Assembly: GCF_002298975.1 (NCBI RefSeq)
Contig: NZ_DBMV01000022.1
Coordinates: 14,729 to 78,728 of the forward strand
DNA from: Ralstonia sp. UBA689
Lineage (GTDB): Bacteria; Pseudomonadota; Gammaproteobacteria; Burkholderiales; Burkholderiaceae
Length of the DNA stretch: 64,000 nt
Reading direction: 5' to 3'
Notes under the pieces: generated by a model
What the model saw: the letters and a program-made list of their open reading frames with translations, nothing else
The model's database searches: none
Told to the model about the DNA's origin: nothing
Translations under genes and position numbers: made by a program
Shown: positions 7,509-16,038 of the stretch, piece after piece
Numbering within the stretch: the stretch's first letter is position 1
How the letters are laid out: every line of letters begins with the position of its first letter

Positions 7509-8717
7509 TCAGGCAACGTTGGGTGAGGACGCCCTGGTCCGCATGAAGAGCTTGCTCAGTGAGAAGCCCTTCTCCTGCGGCTGGTGGCGTTCGTTTTCGC
7601 GCGCCGTGGCAAAGATGTCGGCCAGGGCCAGCGTGGCCTTGGCAATGGCGCTGTGCCGGTGTTCGCGGATGACGGGCACGCCTTGGCAGATGGATTCATC
7701 CACCGCTGAAGGATCGTCGGGCAGCATGTGGAAGATCTTCATGCCGAAGACGTTTTCCAGCGTGCCGCGCGGCAGCTCGTCGCGCCGGCCGTGGCGGTTG
7801 ACCAGCACCCGGATCTTGTCGGCCGGGTAGTGCAGGCCGTGCAGGATGTCCAGCAGGCGCCGCCCCGTGCGGGCAAAGGCGATGGTCGGCTGGACCACCA
7901 GGCAGATCTGGTCGCTGCGATCGAGCACCGCGATCGACAGCGGATTGATGGCCTGCCCGATGTCGACCAGGATGAAGTCGTAGCTTGGCGCGACCAGCGA
8001 GAGGACGTATTCGATCCGGTCCTTTTTGATCTCACCGGCCTTGATCGGATCGGTGGCGCCGGCCAGGATGTCGAAGCCCTTGTCGACGCGCGTCAGGCAG
8101 GCTTCCAGGAAGGCGTCATCGAGCCGGTCGATCTGCGCGCAGACCTCTGCCAGGGTGGCCGGCGGCGTCTGGTTGCTGACCAGGAAGTGGGTGTCGCTGA
8201 ACTGTGTGTTCAGGTCGATCAGCAGCACCCGCTTGTGCTCATGCGTGGCCAGCGCATGGCCGACGTTGCTGGCAATGAAGCTGGCTCCGGCGCCGCCCTT
8301 GCTCGACACAAAGGAGATCACGCGCGCTTCTTCTCGTGCCCTGGGAGTGAAGTTGCTCTCCAGGCGTTTGAGAGCGTCGGCCAATTGGCTGCGTTCCAGC
8401 GGCCAGGCCAGCACGTCGCTCACACCGGCACGCAGCGCGCGGATCAGCAGGTCAGGCTGCTGCGTCTGCGTGACGAGGATGCAGGGCAGGTCGGGCTGCT
8501 GCTGGCGCAGCGCTTCGATGCACTGCATCTGCGGGGTGCCGCCGTGCGCCTGGTCGATGATCAGCACATCGGCGCTGCGCAACTGGCAGGCATGCGATGC
8601 CAGGTTGCCCGGCGCGTCCTGCAGCCGCATGACCTGGTAGCTTCCGCTGGCGGCCAAGAGGCGTGCGATTTCCGCCAAGCGATCGCCGTCTTCGGATGCG
8701 ATCAAGATCTTGAGCAT
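7509..8717 (-). CDS. tadZ: TadZ/CpaE-type pilus localisation ATPase
   Basis: 402 residues from the ATG at 8717, which has AGGAG nine bases upstream; an open extension to 8789 looks spurious. The N-terminal ~120 residues form an atypical receiver-like domain (MLKILIASEDGDRLAEIARLL), followed by a MinD/ParA-like P-loop domain. Its Walker A is SSKGGAGAS at about residue 138, lacking the second lysine of KGGVGKT, a deviation known in TadZ proteins. TadZ/CpaE places the Tad machine, often at a pole, and recruits TadA. It sits between the putative lipoprotein and tadA in operon order. Confidence 0.9.
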   Translation of the reverse strand: MLKILIASEDGDRLAEIARLLAASGSYQVMRLQDAPGNLASHACQLRSADVLIIDQAHGGTPQMQCIEALRQQQPDLPCILVTQTQQPDLLIRALRAGVSDVLAWPLERSQLADALKRLESNFTPRAREEARVISFVSSKGGAGASFIASNVGHALATHEHKRVLLIDLNTQFSDTHFLVSNQTPPATLAEVCAQIDRLDDAFLEACLTRVDKGFDILAGATDPIKAGEIKKDRIEYVLSLVAPSYDFILVDIGQAINPLSIAVLDRSDQICLVVQPTIAFARTGRRLLDILHGLHYPADKIRVLVNRHGRRDELPRGTLENVFGMKIFHMLPDDPSAVDESICQGVPVIREHRHSAIAKATLALADIFATARENERHQPQEKGFSLSKLFMRTRASSPNVA

Positions 8718-8795
8718 GGCAAGGACTCCTGTTTTTATCGTTCCTGCTGTGTTCCGTAGCGCCGCTTGGGGCGGCGTCCGGCCCGCCACCTTGCG

Positions 8796-9137
8796 TCAGC
8801 GCGAGCTGCCGCCTGACATGCCGACACCGCCGTAACCGCCGCCACCAAAACCGGCGCCGCCCAGGCCCGTCGTACCGCCGGCGCCCCCCGTGCCGAGCCG
8901 GTACAGCGAGCGGTCGTAGTTCGACATGGCGGCCACTGCTGCCTTGCCGTCCACGCCGTTGGCTGGGGGCAGGTTGGCCGGCGCATCCGGGTTGATGACC
9001 TGGGCGTGGCTGACGGTGGTGACGGCCTCACCGAAGTGCTTGTCCCACACGGGCGTGGTGGACATGCAGGCGGTCAGTGCCTGGCTGGCCAGCAGCAGGA
9101 GTGCTACGCGGGACAGGAGTTTGAGGTTCGCGTTCAT
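8796..9137 (-). CDS. Tad-locus lipoprotein (small, Gly-rich tail)
   Basis: 113 residues. A lipoprotein signal peptide (LLSRVALLLLASQALTAC) has Cys24 as the acylation site. A short soluble part (TTPVWDKHFGEAVTTV) precedes a Gly-rich C-terminus with repeated GG[AFGY] steps. GGAG precedes the ATG. Position between the secretin gene rcpA and tadZ is where CpaD/RcpB-type outer-membrane accessory proteins sit in other Tad loci, so it may help secretin assembly; the sequence is much shorter than CpaD and the equivalence is inferred. Confidence 0.7.
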   Translation of the reverse strand: MNANLKLLSRVALLLLASQALTACMSTTPVWDKHFGEAVTTVSHAQVINPDAPANLPPANGVDGKAAVAAMSNYDRSLYRLGTGGAGGTTGLGGAGFGGGGYGGVGMSGGSSR

Positions 9138-9164
9138 GGCTTGTCTCCAAAGGGTTCCTGGTGC

Positions 9165-11075
9165 TCAGCGCGATTGCGGGGTGCCGGCCGCCTTGGCTTG
9201 CGCCAGGCGAGCCGCGGTGGCTTCGATGCGGGCAACACGCGCGGCGGTGTCATCTGCCGGTGCTGCGGCGTGTTCAGGCGGCGCCAGCTCCACAGCTTTG
9301 GCAACGGGCTCGGCGGTGATCGGCTTGGCGACTGCAGGCTCGGCAACTGCAACGGGCTCGGAGGGTGTTGCCTTGGCGGGCTTGTCCGCCGGTGCGGTGC
9401 TCACTTCCGTGCGCTGTGCGGGCGCAGGGGTGGGCGTTGCAGGCACAACCGGTGCAGGCACAGGTGCTTGCGAGGACGGCGCGGACGGCGCGCTCGGTGC
9501 GGGCGGCATCGGCTTGGCAGGGCGGTTCTTGCCACCGGAGCCTTCCATGTTGCCCATCAGGTAGACCTGGAACTCGTTCGGCGTCGAGAAGCTGTCGGTC
9601 GGCAGCGGATACGAAGCCGCCTGCATCGGCTGCACCAGGTGCGGCGTGATCACGATCACCAGTTCCGTGAGGTCCTGCTGATACGACGTGCTGCGGAACA
9701 GCGTGCCGAGCACGGGCACCTCGCCGACGCCAGGCACGGCCTTGAGCGTGCCGCGTGCGTTGTCCTGCAGCAGGCCGCCGATGGCGAAGCTTTCGCCATC
9801 GCGCATCTGGACCGTGGTGGAGGCACGCCGGGTGGTGATCAGCGGCAGGATGGTCTGGCCGTTCAGGCTCGAACCCGAGACGGTCGCGCCGGTGGGCGAG
9901 AGTTCGGACACTTCCGGCGCGACCTTGAGGTTGATGCGGCCGTTGGCCATTACCGTTGGCGTGAACTTCAGCCCCACGCCAAACTCCTCTTGCTGCAGCG
10001 TGATGGTGGAGGCGCCGCCCAGGGCGTTGCTTTGCGCGACCGGGATGTAGATCTTGCCGCCCGCCAGGAAGCTGGCTTCCTGGCCACTGAGCGTCACCAG
10101 GTTCGGTTCGGCCAGGATCTTGACCAGGTTGTCGTTCTTCTGCGGATCGAGCTGGACCTGGAAGGGCCGGTTGTTGTTCTTGTTGCCGAACAGCGCCGTG
10201 GTGGACCCAGCCAGCAGGGAGGTCAGCAGCCCACCGCTCCAGGAGCCGAAGCCGCCCTGGATGTTGAGCGCCGAGCCCATCTGGTTGAGCAGGGTCTTGG
10301 ACACTTCGGCCACCTTCACCTCCAGCATCACCTGCTGCGGGGTGTCGACGGTCATCATGTTGAGCACGCCGCCACCGGGGGTGGCGCCACCGCCCTTGTC
10401 ATTGCCGCTTTGTGCCGAGGCCGCATAGGCGCGTGCGATTTCCATTGCCATCGAGGCGGACTGCGCGTTCGATACGGAGCCGGTCAGCACGAGGTTGTCG
10501 GCAGCGGTTGTGACGCGGATCCTGGATTCGCCCGGCATCAGTTGCGACAGAGACGTTTGCAGGCCGCCGGCATCGGCGTTGACCACCACGTCGACCACGC
10601 TGCAGGTGCCGCTGCGGCCTTGCACGATCATGTTGGTGGTGCCCACGCTGCGCCCCAGCAGGTACATGCTCTGCGGCGACACCATGCTGGCCTGCACCAC
10701 GTTCGGGTTGCCCAGGGTGCGGTTGCGCACCGGTTCGGGCAGCGAAATGATGGTCGACTTGCCAACTGGCACGACCACGTTGCTTTCGCTGCGCACGGCG
10801 CCCGTGCAGTTCGGGCCGCGTACGTCGGGCTGTGCCGGTACGGTGGCCGGAGCCATGCTGATCGTCATCTGCATGGGCGCTGTGCCACCCGCACGGGACT
10901 GCGTGACGACGGGCGCCGTGGTGGACTTGGCGACGGCGCCGGCCTCCATGGCCGTTTGCGCACTCGCGCGATTGGGCGTGCCCAGCATGGCACCTGCTGC
11001 CCCCGCCAGGACCAAGGCGCAGGCCTTGGCGCGGGCATTCAGCAGTGCGGCATTGGTTTTTTGGTTCGTCTTCAT
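9165..11075 (-). CDS. rcpA: RcpA (CpaC) outer-membrane secretin of the Tad pilus
   Basis: 636 residues, longer than many RcpA/CpaC proteins. A signal peptide (about 1-39) precedes N-terminal pilus-binding and BON-like regions (SESNVVVPVGKSTIISLPEPVRN; GLQTSLSQLMPGESRIRVTT) and the secretin domain with VKVAEVSKTLLNQMG, LAEPNLVTLSGQEASFLAGG and VQMRDGESFAIGGLLQDN. The last ~120 residues are Pro/Ala-rich and end in a short helical segment; this tail is unusual for a secretin and predicted disordered by composition. The ring conducts the Flp pilus through the outer membrane. The ribosome site region is a seven-G run followed by AGATATG. Confidence 0.93.
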   Translation of the reverse strand: MKTNQKTNAALLNARAKACALVLAGAAGAMLGTPNRASAQTAMEAGAVAKSTTAPVVTQSRAGGTAPMQMTISMAPATVPAQPDVRGPNCTGAVRSESNVVVPVGKSTIISLPEPVRNRTLGNPNVVQASMVSPQSMYLLGRSVGTTNMIVQGRSGTCSVVDVVVNADAGGLQTSLSQLMPGESRIRVTTAADNLVLTGSVSNAQSASMAMEIARAYAASAQSGNDKGGGATPGGGVLNMMTVDTPQQVMLEVKVAEVSKTLLNQMGSALNIQGGFGSWSGGLLTSLLAGSTTALFGNKNNNRPFQVQLDPQKNDNLVKILAEPNLVTLSGQEASFLAGGKIYIPVAQSNALGGASTITLQQEEFGVGLKFTPTVMANGRINLKVAPEVSELSPTGATVSGSSLNGQTILPLITTRRASTTVQMRDGESFAIGGLLQDNARGTLKAVPGVGEVPVLGTLFRSTSYQQDLTELVIVITPHLVQPMQAASYPLPTDSFSTPNEFQVYLMGNMEGSGGKNRPAKPMPPAPSAPSAPSSQAPVPAPVVPATPTPAPAQRTEVSTAPADKPAKATPSEPVAVAEPAVAKPITAEPVAKAVELAPPEHAAAPADDTAARVARIEATAARLAQAKAAGTPQSR

Positions 11076-11159
11076 ATCTCCCCCCCGGAGAGTTGGTGCT
11101 GCACACGAAGAAAATGTCTGTGAAACCCTCTGTTGACTGGACTGGTTGATGTGCTCAGA

Positions 11160-12011
11160 TCAGAAGCATTCGACGCTGCCGTGCACACCGGACAGGACGC
11201 CGATGCAATCGCGCTGCTTGACTGTGGCGGTGCTGGCGCGCCGGACCTTGACGGGCGTGCGTACCGGCACGTTGACCATCTCCACCTTGGGGGCAGGCTC
11301 GGCTGCCGGGGTGCCCAACAGGGTGCCCTTGGTTGCGCCGCCGGTTGACACCGCGGCCACATCGACCTGATTGCGCAGCACCAGCGACAGCGTGCCGACG
11401 CTGCGTGCGACATCGAGCTTCTCGGCCTGCTCGGGCGTGACTTCGAGCGTGACCGCGTTGACCACCTTGGGTTGGGTATCGTCGCGGCTGACCTGCTGCG
11501 CGACCGCCAGCACCAGGATCTTTTCGAGCACGATCTTGGAGATGCTGTTGCCGTTGTTGGCGGCCTTCGTGTCTTCATTGGTGTTGACGATCACGTCGAC
11601 CCGGTTGCCTGGCAGGGCAAAGCCGGCCACGCCCACCACATCGTTCACGCGCACGGTGATGGCGCGTTTGCCTTCGCCGATGACCGCCGACAGGCCGCCC
11701 TTGGTGCCGAGCGGGGCGAGCTTGCTCTCCAGGATCGGTTCACCCGCCTGCAGGCTGGTGCGCACCACGCGCCCCTGCAGCGCCTTGATGTCGTCGAAGG
11801 TGCCGGGAGGCACGCTGCCCGACGGCCAGCTCACCGTCCGCAGTTGGTCGCTGCCCAGTGGTTGGCCAAGATCCATGTCGACGGTGGCCACCACGACCTG
11901 TTTGACCGAGCTGGACGACTGTTGGGCCAGCCACCGCGATGCGGAGATGACTGCCGCGATGCCGGCTGCAAGAGCGATAACCAGCATCAGGATTGCACGC
12001 GCGTTCTTCAT
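11160..12011 (-). CDS. rcpC: RcpC (CpaB) Flp pilus assembly protein
   Basis: 283 residues. One N-terminal membrane helix (AILMLVIALAAGIAAVIS) is followed by a SAF domain (VVVATVDMDLGQPLGSDQLRTVSWPSG) and the CpaB/RcpC region (KRAITVRVNDVVGVAGFALPGNRVDVIV). The family is periplasmic, inner-membrane anchored and needed for pilus assembly together with the secretin. The C-terminus (VRRASTATVKQRDC...CF) carries three cysteines. AGGGGGAA lies before the start. 84 bases separate it from rcpA downstream. Confidence 0.9.
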   Translation of the reverse strand: MKNARAILMLVIALAAGIAAVISASRWLAQQSSSSVKQVVVATVDMDLGQPLGSDQLRTVSWPSGSVPPGTFDDIKALQGRVVRTSLQAGEPILESKLAPLGTKGGLSAVIGEGKRAITVRVNDVVGVAGFALPGNRVDVIVNTNEDTKAANNGNSISKIVLEKILVLAVAQQVSRDDTQPKVVNAVTLEVTPEQAEKLDVARSVGTLSLVLRNQVDVAAVSTGGATKGTLLGTPAAEPAPKVEMVNVPVRTPVKVRRASTATVKQRDCIGVLSGVHGSVECF

Positions 12012-12060
12012 GATGAGTTCCCCCTACTGAGATCAATGACGCGGTTCGGATACGCAAGCG

Positions 12061-13527
12061 TCAGGTGGCGGCCGGTGTGTCCGGCTGCGCGCCCGTGTTT
12101 GCATTCGTGGGCTGGGTTGTCTTGACATCCACGTGTGCGCAGAAATAGCTTTGCCATGCCCGGCGCAAAGCGTCTTCGCTCACGTGGGGCTCATGCCCGT
12201 GATACTGGACAGCGGACGCCACCAGCCGCAGCAGGTCGCGCGGAATGCAGGCCAGAAGCGGCTTGCCGGCGGGGCCGTGCAAGGCTTCGAGCAGGTAGTC
12301 GAAGGCCGCATCTGCCTTTTGCAGGCCGAGTTCCTGCGCGGCACGCATGTAGACCTCGCGGTATTCGTTGACCGACAGCGGGCCGACATGGAGCTTGCTG
12401 CCGAGCCGGCGCAGGAAGGCGTCGTCGCCCAGGTCGCTCGGGTTCAGGTTGGTCGAGAAGATCGGCCATACGTCGAACGGCACCGAGAAGCGCACGCCAT
12501 TGCGCAGCGAGTACATGTCCACGCGGCGGTCCAGCGGCACGATCCACCGGTTGAGCAGTTCGCTCACGCCCACCTGCTGGCGGCCGAGGTCATCCACGAT
12601 GTAGATGCCGTTGTTGGCCTTCATGTGCGGCGGGGCCTGGTAGAAGCCGGTCGCATGGTCGTAGCGCAGCTCCAGCATTTCGAGCGTGAGTTCGCCGCCG
12701 GAGAGCACGGCCGGCCGGTGGCAGACCAGCCAGCGCCGGTCCAGCGGGCGTTGCGTCAGGGGGCTGTCAGTGCCGTCGTACAGTTCGTGCACCAGCGGAT
12801 CGAAGATCTGGATGATCTCGCCGGCCACCGTCACGGCATGCGGCACGGGCACCGCGCCCGGCAGCAGGGTGCCCAGGTGCTGGGCCAGGTAGGTCTTGCC
12901 GCCGCCGGCCGGGCCGTACAGCATCACCGCCCGGCTGGTGTTGAGCGCGATGCCCACGTTGTCGAGCAACTCCGACGGCATGACCAGGGCGCCGAACGCA
13001 GCCGTGACATCGGCCTTGGAAATCGACGCGAGTTGGATGGAATGCTGCTGCACGGCCTCCACATAGGCTGCCAGCGTGACAGGTGCGGCGCCCACGTAGC
13101 TGCAGCGGGCGGTGAACTCTGCGGCACGCGCATAGCCGGCATCCGTCAGCCCGAAGCGCACGTCCAGATCGTTGGAGCCGCGGTGGGCGACTTCCAGCAG
13201 GCGCTCGCGCACCGCGTAGGCGGCCACCTCGTTGATGACCATGGCCGGCAGCTTGAGCGTGTCCATCAGCATGACCAGCGTGGCGCTGCGGTGCAGGTAG
13301 GCCACTTTCAGCAGCAGCCCCAGCAGCAGTGAGATGTCCAGGCCGGTCTCGGCAACGGTGCGCGGCAGCGCATGCCAGGGCGGCACCGGTTTCTTCTCGG
13401 CTACGCTTTCCCCAGCAGACGGCACGGGCTCAAGCATGTGCGTCACGTGCCCGATGTCTTTGTGCTCGATCATTTCGTCCAGGATCATGTTCGTCACCGT
13501 TTGTCTGTGTGGAGTGGGGGTGTGCAT
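12061..13527 (-). CDS. AAA-type ATPase of the Tad locus
   Basis: About 488 residues from the ATG at 13527, eight bases after the tadV stop codon, suggesting coupling; ATG 13488 is an alternative. An N-terminal domain (about 30-190) of unknown fold includes LLEVAHRGSNDLDVRFGLT. The ATPase has Walker A LYGPAGGGKTYLAQ and Walker B IYIVDDLGR, with FSTNLNPSDLGDDAFLRRLGSK resembling sensor/arginine-finger segments. It is not TadA or TadZ. I know similar ATPases only as unnamed members of beta-proteobacterial Tad loci; a role in assembly or regulation is inferred from position between tadV and rcpC. Confidence 0.8.
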   Translation of the reverse strand: MHTPTPHRQTVTNMILDEMIEHKDIGHVTHMLEPVPSAGESVAEKKPVPPWHALPRTVAETGLDISLLLGLLLKVAYLHRSATLVMLMDTLKLPAMVINEVAAYAVRERLLEVAHRGSNDLDVRFGLTDAGYARAAEFTARCSYVGAAPVTLAAYVEAVQQHSIQLASISKADVTAAFGALVMPSELLDNVGIALNTSRAVMLYGPAGGGKTYLAQHLGTLLPGAVPVPHAVTVAGEIIQIFDPLVHELYDGTDSPLTQRPLDRRWLVCHRPAVLSGGELTLEMLELRYDHATGFYQAPPHMKANNGIYIVDDLGRQQVGVSELLNRWIVPLDRRVDMYSLRNGVRFSVPFDVWPIFSTNLNPSDLGDDAFLRRLGSKLHVGPLSVNEYREVYMRAAQELGLQKADAAFDYLLEALHGPAGKPLLACIPRDLLRLVASAVQYHGHEPHVSEDALRRAWQSYFCAHVDVKTTQPTNANTGAQPDTPAAT

Positions 13528-13535
13528 GACCTTGC

Positions 13536-14084
13536 TCACCAGGCGGAAGCCAGCAGCATGGTGATCGTGCCCGCGGCAATCGCCACCCCGTAGGGCAAGC
13601 TGCCGACCGACCACGACGCGTCCACGCCTGGCTTGGGCGGTTGCGCATCACGGCTGACTTGTCCCTGCGTCAGCAGAATGCTGGCCAGGTTGCGGCGCAG
13701 TTGGACCATGCGCTTGCGCCGCACGGTAATCGCCAACGCCCACACGCCGCCGATCACGAATGTGGCCAGGGCGATCTGCAGGGCCATCGACGCGCCCAGC
13801 CAGGCGCCGACGGCGGCCATCAGCTTCACGTCGCCAGCGGCCATGCCGCGCACCAGGTAGAAGGGCAGGACGATGGCGAGCCCGGCGACCCAGCCGGTCG
13901 CCCAGTCGGCTGCACCGTGCCCGAGCCCGTGGACGGCAATCTGCAAGGGCAGTGCCGCCAGCCAGGCGCCGAAGGTCAGCCAGTTGGGTATGCGGCGCTC
14001 GTGCAGGTCAATGGCCGCCGCGGTCAGCACCATCCCCATCGAGGCGGGGGCGATCATTGGCGAGAGCAGGGTAGCGGCGTTCAT
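13536..14084 (-). CDS. tadV: TadV (CpaA) prepilin peptidase, A24 family
   Basis: 182 residues with several membrane helices. The two catalytic aspartates of this aspartic protease class are visible: AAAIDLHERRIPNWL (first) and GMAAGDVKLMAAVGAWLG (second, in the GD-V-K motif). It lacks the N-methylation domain of full type IV prepilin peptidases, as is normal for TadV. It cleaves Flp pilin and the TadE/F pseudopilins after the glycine of G-x-x-x-x-E. It lies 82 bases downstream of a pilin gene and 8 bases upstream of the ATPase gene. Confidence 0.92.
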   Translation of the reverse strand: MNAATLLSPMIAPASMGMVLTAAAIDLHERRIPNWLTFGAWLAALPLQIAVHGLGHGAADWATGWVAGLAIVLPFYLVRGMAAGDVKLMAAVGAWLGASMALQIALATFVIGGVWALAITVRRKRMVQLRRNLASILLTQGQVSRDAQPPKPGVDASWSVGSLPYGVAIAAGTITMLLASAW

Positions 14085-14166
14085 GGTGTCCTCGTGCGCG
14101 TTTGCCGGGTCAGCTCGGCAAGTTCGGAATTCTTAGGCGTTCATCGGTGTTCAGCAGGCGGTGTCA

Positions 14167-14337
14167 TCAAGGGATGGCAGCGGCAATCATCTGGTAGAGG
14201 GAGCTCACGCTGCTGCCCACCGCAGCGACCGACGCGATGATGACCATGGCGATCAGCGCGCCCAGCAGGGCGTACTCGATTGACGTCACCCCCTGTTCGC
14301 CGCGCAGCAGCTTGGTCTGATCCATTGGTCGCTTCAT
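14167..14337 (-). CDS. flp: Flp-type major/minor pilin (copy 3, most divergent)
   Basis: 56 residues from the ATG at 14337 with GGAG eight bases upstream; longer in-frame starts run into low-quality sequence. Basic leader MKRPMDQTKLLRGEQG, then VTSIEYALLGALIAMVIIASVAAVG. Cleavage is expected after Gly with Glu at +5 and the Flp Glu-Tyr pair. It differs from the two other copies in its leader and C-terminus (SSVSSLYQMIAAAIP) and may be a minor or alternative subunit. Confidence 0.88.
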   Translation of the reverse strand: MKRPMDQTKLLRGEQGVTSIEYALLGALIAMVIIASVAAVGSSVSSLYQMIAAAIP

Positions 14338-14364
14338 GTCAGTCTCCAGCGATGTTCTGTAAAT

Positions 14365-14399
14365 CCCCGCGAAGCGCCGTTGTGCAGTGCTTCGCGGGG
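14365..14399 (-). terminator. Hairpin between pilin genes, possible attenuator or mRNA stabiliser
   Basis: Perfect 11-bp stem CCCCGCGAAGC (14365-14375) with GCTTCGCGGGG (14389-14399) and a 13-base loop, located between the second and third pilin genes. No clear T run follows on the minus strand, so partial readthrough is likely. Such a stem could set a higher dose of upstream pilin mRNA than of the assembly genes. Confidence 0.55.
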
Positions 14400-14486
14400 C
14401 CCTCCTGCGCGTGATGTCGTCACAGGACACGTGAGGGCTCCTGTGCGCACCCGCTTCCCCGTTGTTATTCGACTTCATCGGACTGG

Positions 14487-14660
14487 TTATCCAAGCTCAG
14501 TGGCGATGTAGCTGAACACCGTGCTCAGGTTGGTGCCGACCGCCTGAACTGAGGCGATGATGACGACGGCAATCAGTGCCGCGATCAGGCCGTACTCAAT
14601 GGCGGTGACGCCCTGCTCGTCGCGCAGGAGCAGGGCAAGTGCGTTGTTGGTCAGTTCCAT
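14487..14660 (-). CDS. flp: Flp-type pilin (copy 2)
   Basis: 57 residues from the ATG at 14660, chosen because AAGGAG lies eight bases upstream. Leader MELTNNALALLLRDEQG, then VTAIEYGLIAALIAVVIIASVQAVG, with processing expected after Gly and Glu at +5. The C-terminus TNLSTVFSYIATELG is nearly identical to copy 1. The two are recent duplicates judging by protein and ribosome-site similarity. Spacer lengths of about 150-175 bases separate the three pilin genes. Confidence 0.92.
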   Translation of the reverse strand: MELTNNALALLLRDEQGVTAIEYGLIAALIAVVIIASVQAVGTNLSTVFSYIATELG

Positions 14661-14833
14661 CTCAATCTCCTTCATGTGCAGAGGGACGGCGTGTTGCCGA
14701 GTCAGCAACGCCGGCAAGCGGTGGGTGGAGTGCGTGGACTGCCGACCTCCTGGCAGCCCACGCCTGCTCCGCACGCCGTCGCTGCGTGGCGACCCCGATA
14801 CCGATACGCGGCGCAATCGACCCGTGCCGCTGG

Positions 14834-15007
14834 TCAGCCGAGTTCCGTCGCGATGTAGCTGAATACGGTGCTCAGGTTTTTGCCCACGGCATTGACCGAG
14901 GCGATGATCACGACAGCGATCAGGGCGGCGATCAGCCCGTATTCGATGGCGGTCACGCCATCTTCATCACGAACGAATTGCTTGAGAGTGGTAGTCAGGC
15001 GGTCCAT
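14834..15007 (-). CDS. flp: Flp-type pilin (copy 1, first gene of the minus-strand Tad operon)
   Basis: 57 residues, ATG at 15007 preceded by AAGGAG. Leader MDRLTTTLKQFVRDEDG, mature VTAIEYGLIAALIAVVIIASVNAVG and C-terminus KNLSTVFSYIATELG. The conserved Gly/Glu+5 and Glu-Tyr mark it as a Flp pilin, the polymerised subunit. It is the first gene of the operon, with a 1-kb gene-free region upstream that should hold its promoter. I could not find a convincing sigma-54 or sigma-70 promoter by eye. Confidence 0.92.
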   Translation of the reverse strand: MDRLTTTLKQFVRDEDGVTAIEYGLIAALIAVVIIASVNAVGKNLSTVFSYIATELG

Positions 15008-16038
15008 GACAATCTCCTTCACTGAATTAAAAAAGGTACTGCTGTGAAAAGGCTCGATGAGGGAGCGCATGTCGGCGGCGCACAGATGGCGCAGGCATGG
15101 AACGGCCAGCAGCCTCCGTTGTTGCCGGGCACCCGCTCGCGGTGGATCTGCAGCAGACGCGCAGTCCGTTCTTGCGTGTGCCGGGCCGAGCGTGCCAGCG
15201 TGCCGGGCCTGCCTGCACGCAGCAGAGACACACGCGAGGCGCACCATGCGGTGACGCGGCTTGCGTGGTTCTGTGCGGACGATGTGAGCACGGCATTGGT
15301 AGACATTGGCTCGGGTCCCTTGGTCGGTTTCAGCGTGAGTACTTGAGCGTTCGTTCTGCCCTCCCGTCGCCTTTGACTCTGCTGCTCCCCTCGCTGATCG
15401 AAGGTGGCGGGTGTTGCGAGCGGGGATAGGCAAAAGGCGGGCCACCTCTATGTCGATCTAGATGCGACAAGGGTTTGCGGGCGATTGTTGGGTGCCTGGC
15501 GGAAGCGGCGAGGGCGGCCAGAAGGGTTCCGCCTGGGTGCCGTTGCCGGGTGGAAACGCGCGCCGTGGCACGCGCATTTGGATGAGGCGCCATAGGGATG
15601 AGGCGGTCCGGACGCGCCCTCATTCGAACGGCCAGAGGGGTGTTAGCGTGGTGGACGGTGGTAATCCACCACCGGATTGGCTTGGGCCCCACATGGGTGG
15701 GTTCAACGAGGGTGTGGGCCGGTCCCCCCATTGCAGACGCGACGTTTCCGGCTGGAAACGCGGGTGGCGCCCCTTGCGAGGTCACCTTCGTCGTCATGCA
15801 CGTCAACGCCGCACAGATGGCTGGTCCGCAGGTGCATGGCGCGCGATTCAGCGCTGAAACGTTGAGGCTCAATTGGCTGTTCGCAAGCCGCCAACACCCG
15901 CGCCACGCGGGCCTCCTGCCTTGCCTTATCCAACCCGGCGAACAAGACTGATTTCAAACCTGTTCAGTAGAACCCGCCCGGCATCGCGCACGCTTCATGA
16001 CATGCGCGGCGCCCCGGGGAACGCGGCGAGGAGAAGGC
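15008..16038. other. 1-kb gene-free region upstream of the pilin operon
   Basis: No open frame in this stretch has a credible protein composition; those present are Arg/Pro/His-rich. Structure is visible instead: a perfect hairpin CGTTTCC-GGCT-GGAAACG at 15743-15760, a related GGGTGGAAACGCG at about 15548-15560, and a GGTGG-TAAT-CCACC hairpin near 15658-15671. The region must contain the flp promoter (minus) and the promoter of the plus-strand glycosyltransferase genes. Part of it (about 15330-15960) may be a structured transcript or a decayed element. Confidence 0.5.

Noticed and set aside
7509..8717. Loss of function of TadZ because of its non-standard Walker A
   Set aside because: KGGAGAS-like deviations are known in TadZ/CpaE proteins, so this is a family trait.
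9006..11123. A 705-codon plus-strand frame opposite rcpA
   Set aside because: Same reason: the minus strand encodes a full secretin with all motifs.
13489..13614. N-terminal extension of the Tad-locus AAA ATPase up to 13614
   Set aside because: It would overlap tadV heavily and encodes no sensible protein; the ATG at 13527, just after the tadV stop, is preferred.
15540..15600. Sigma-54 promoter (TGGCACGCGCATTTGG at about 15566)
   Set aside because: The -24 element fits but the -12 element lacks the GC dinucleotide at the right distance, so it is not convincing.
15330..15957. Minus-strand frames of 180 and 84 codons in the gap upstream of the pilins
   Set aside because: Arg/Pro/His-rich translations over a region full of inverted repeats; a structured noncoding region explains it better.
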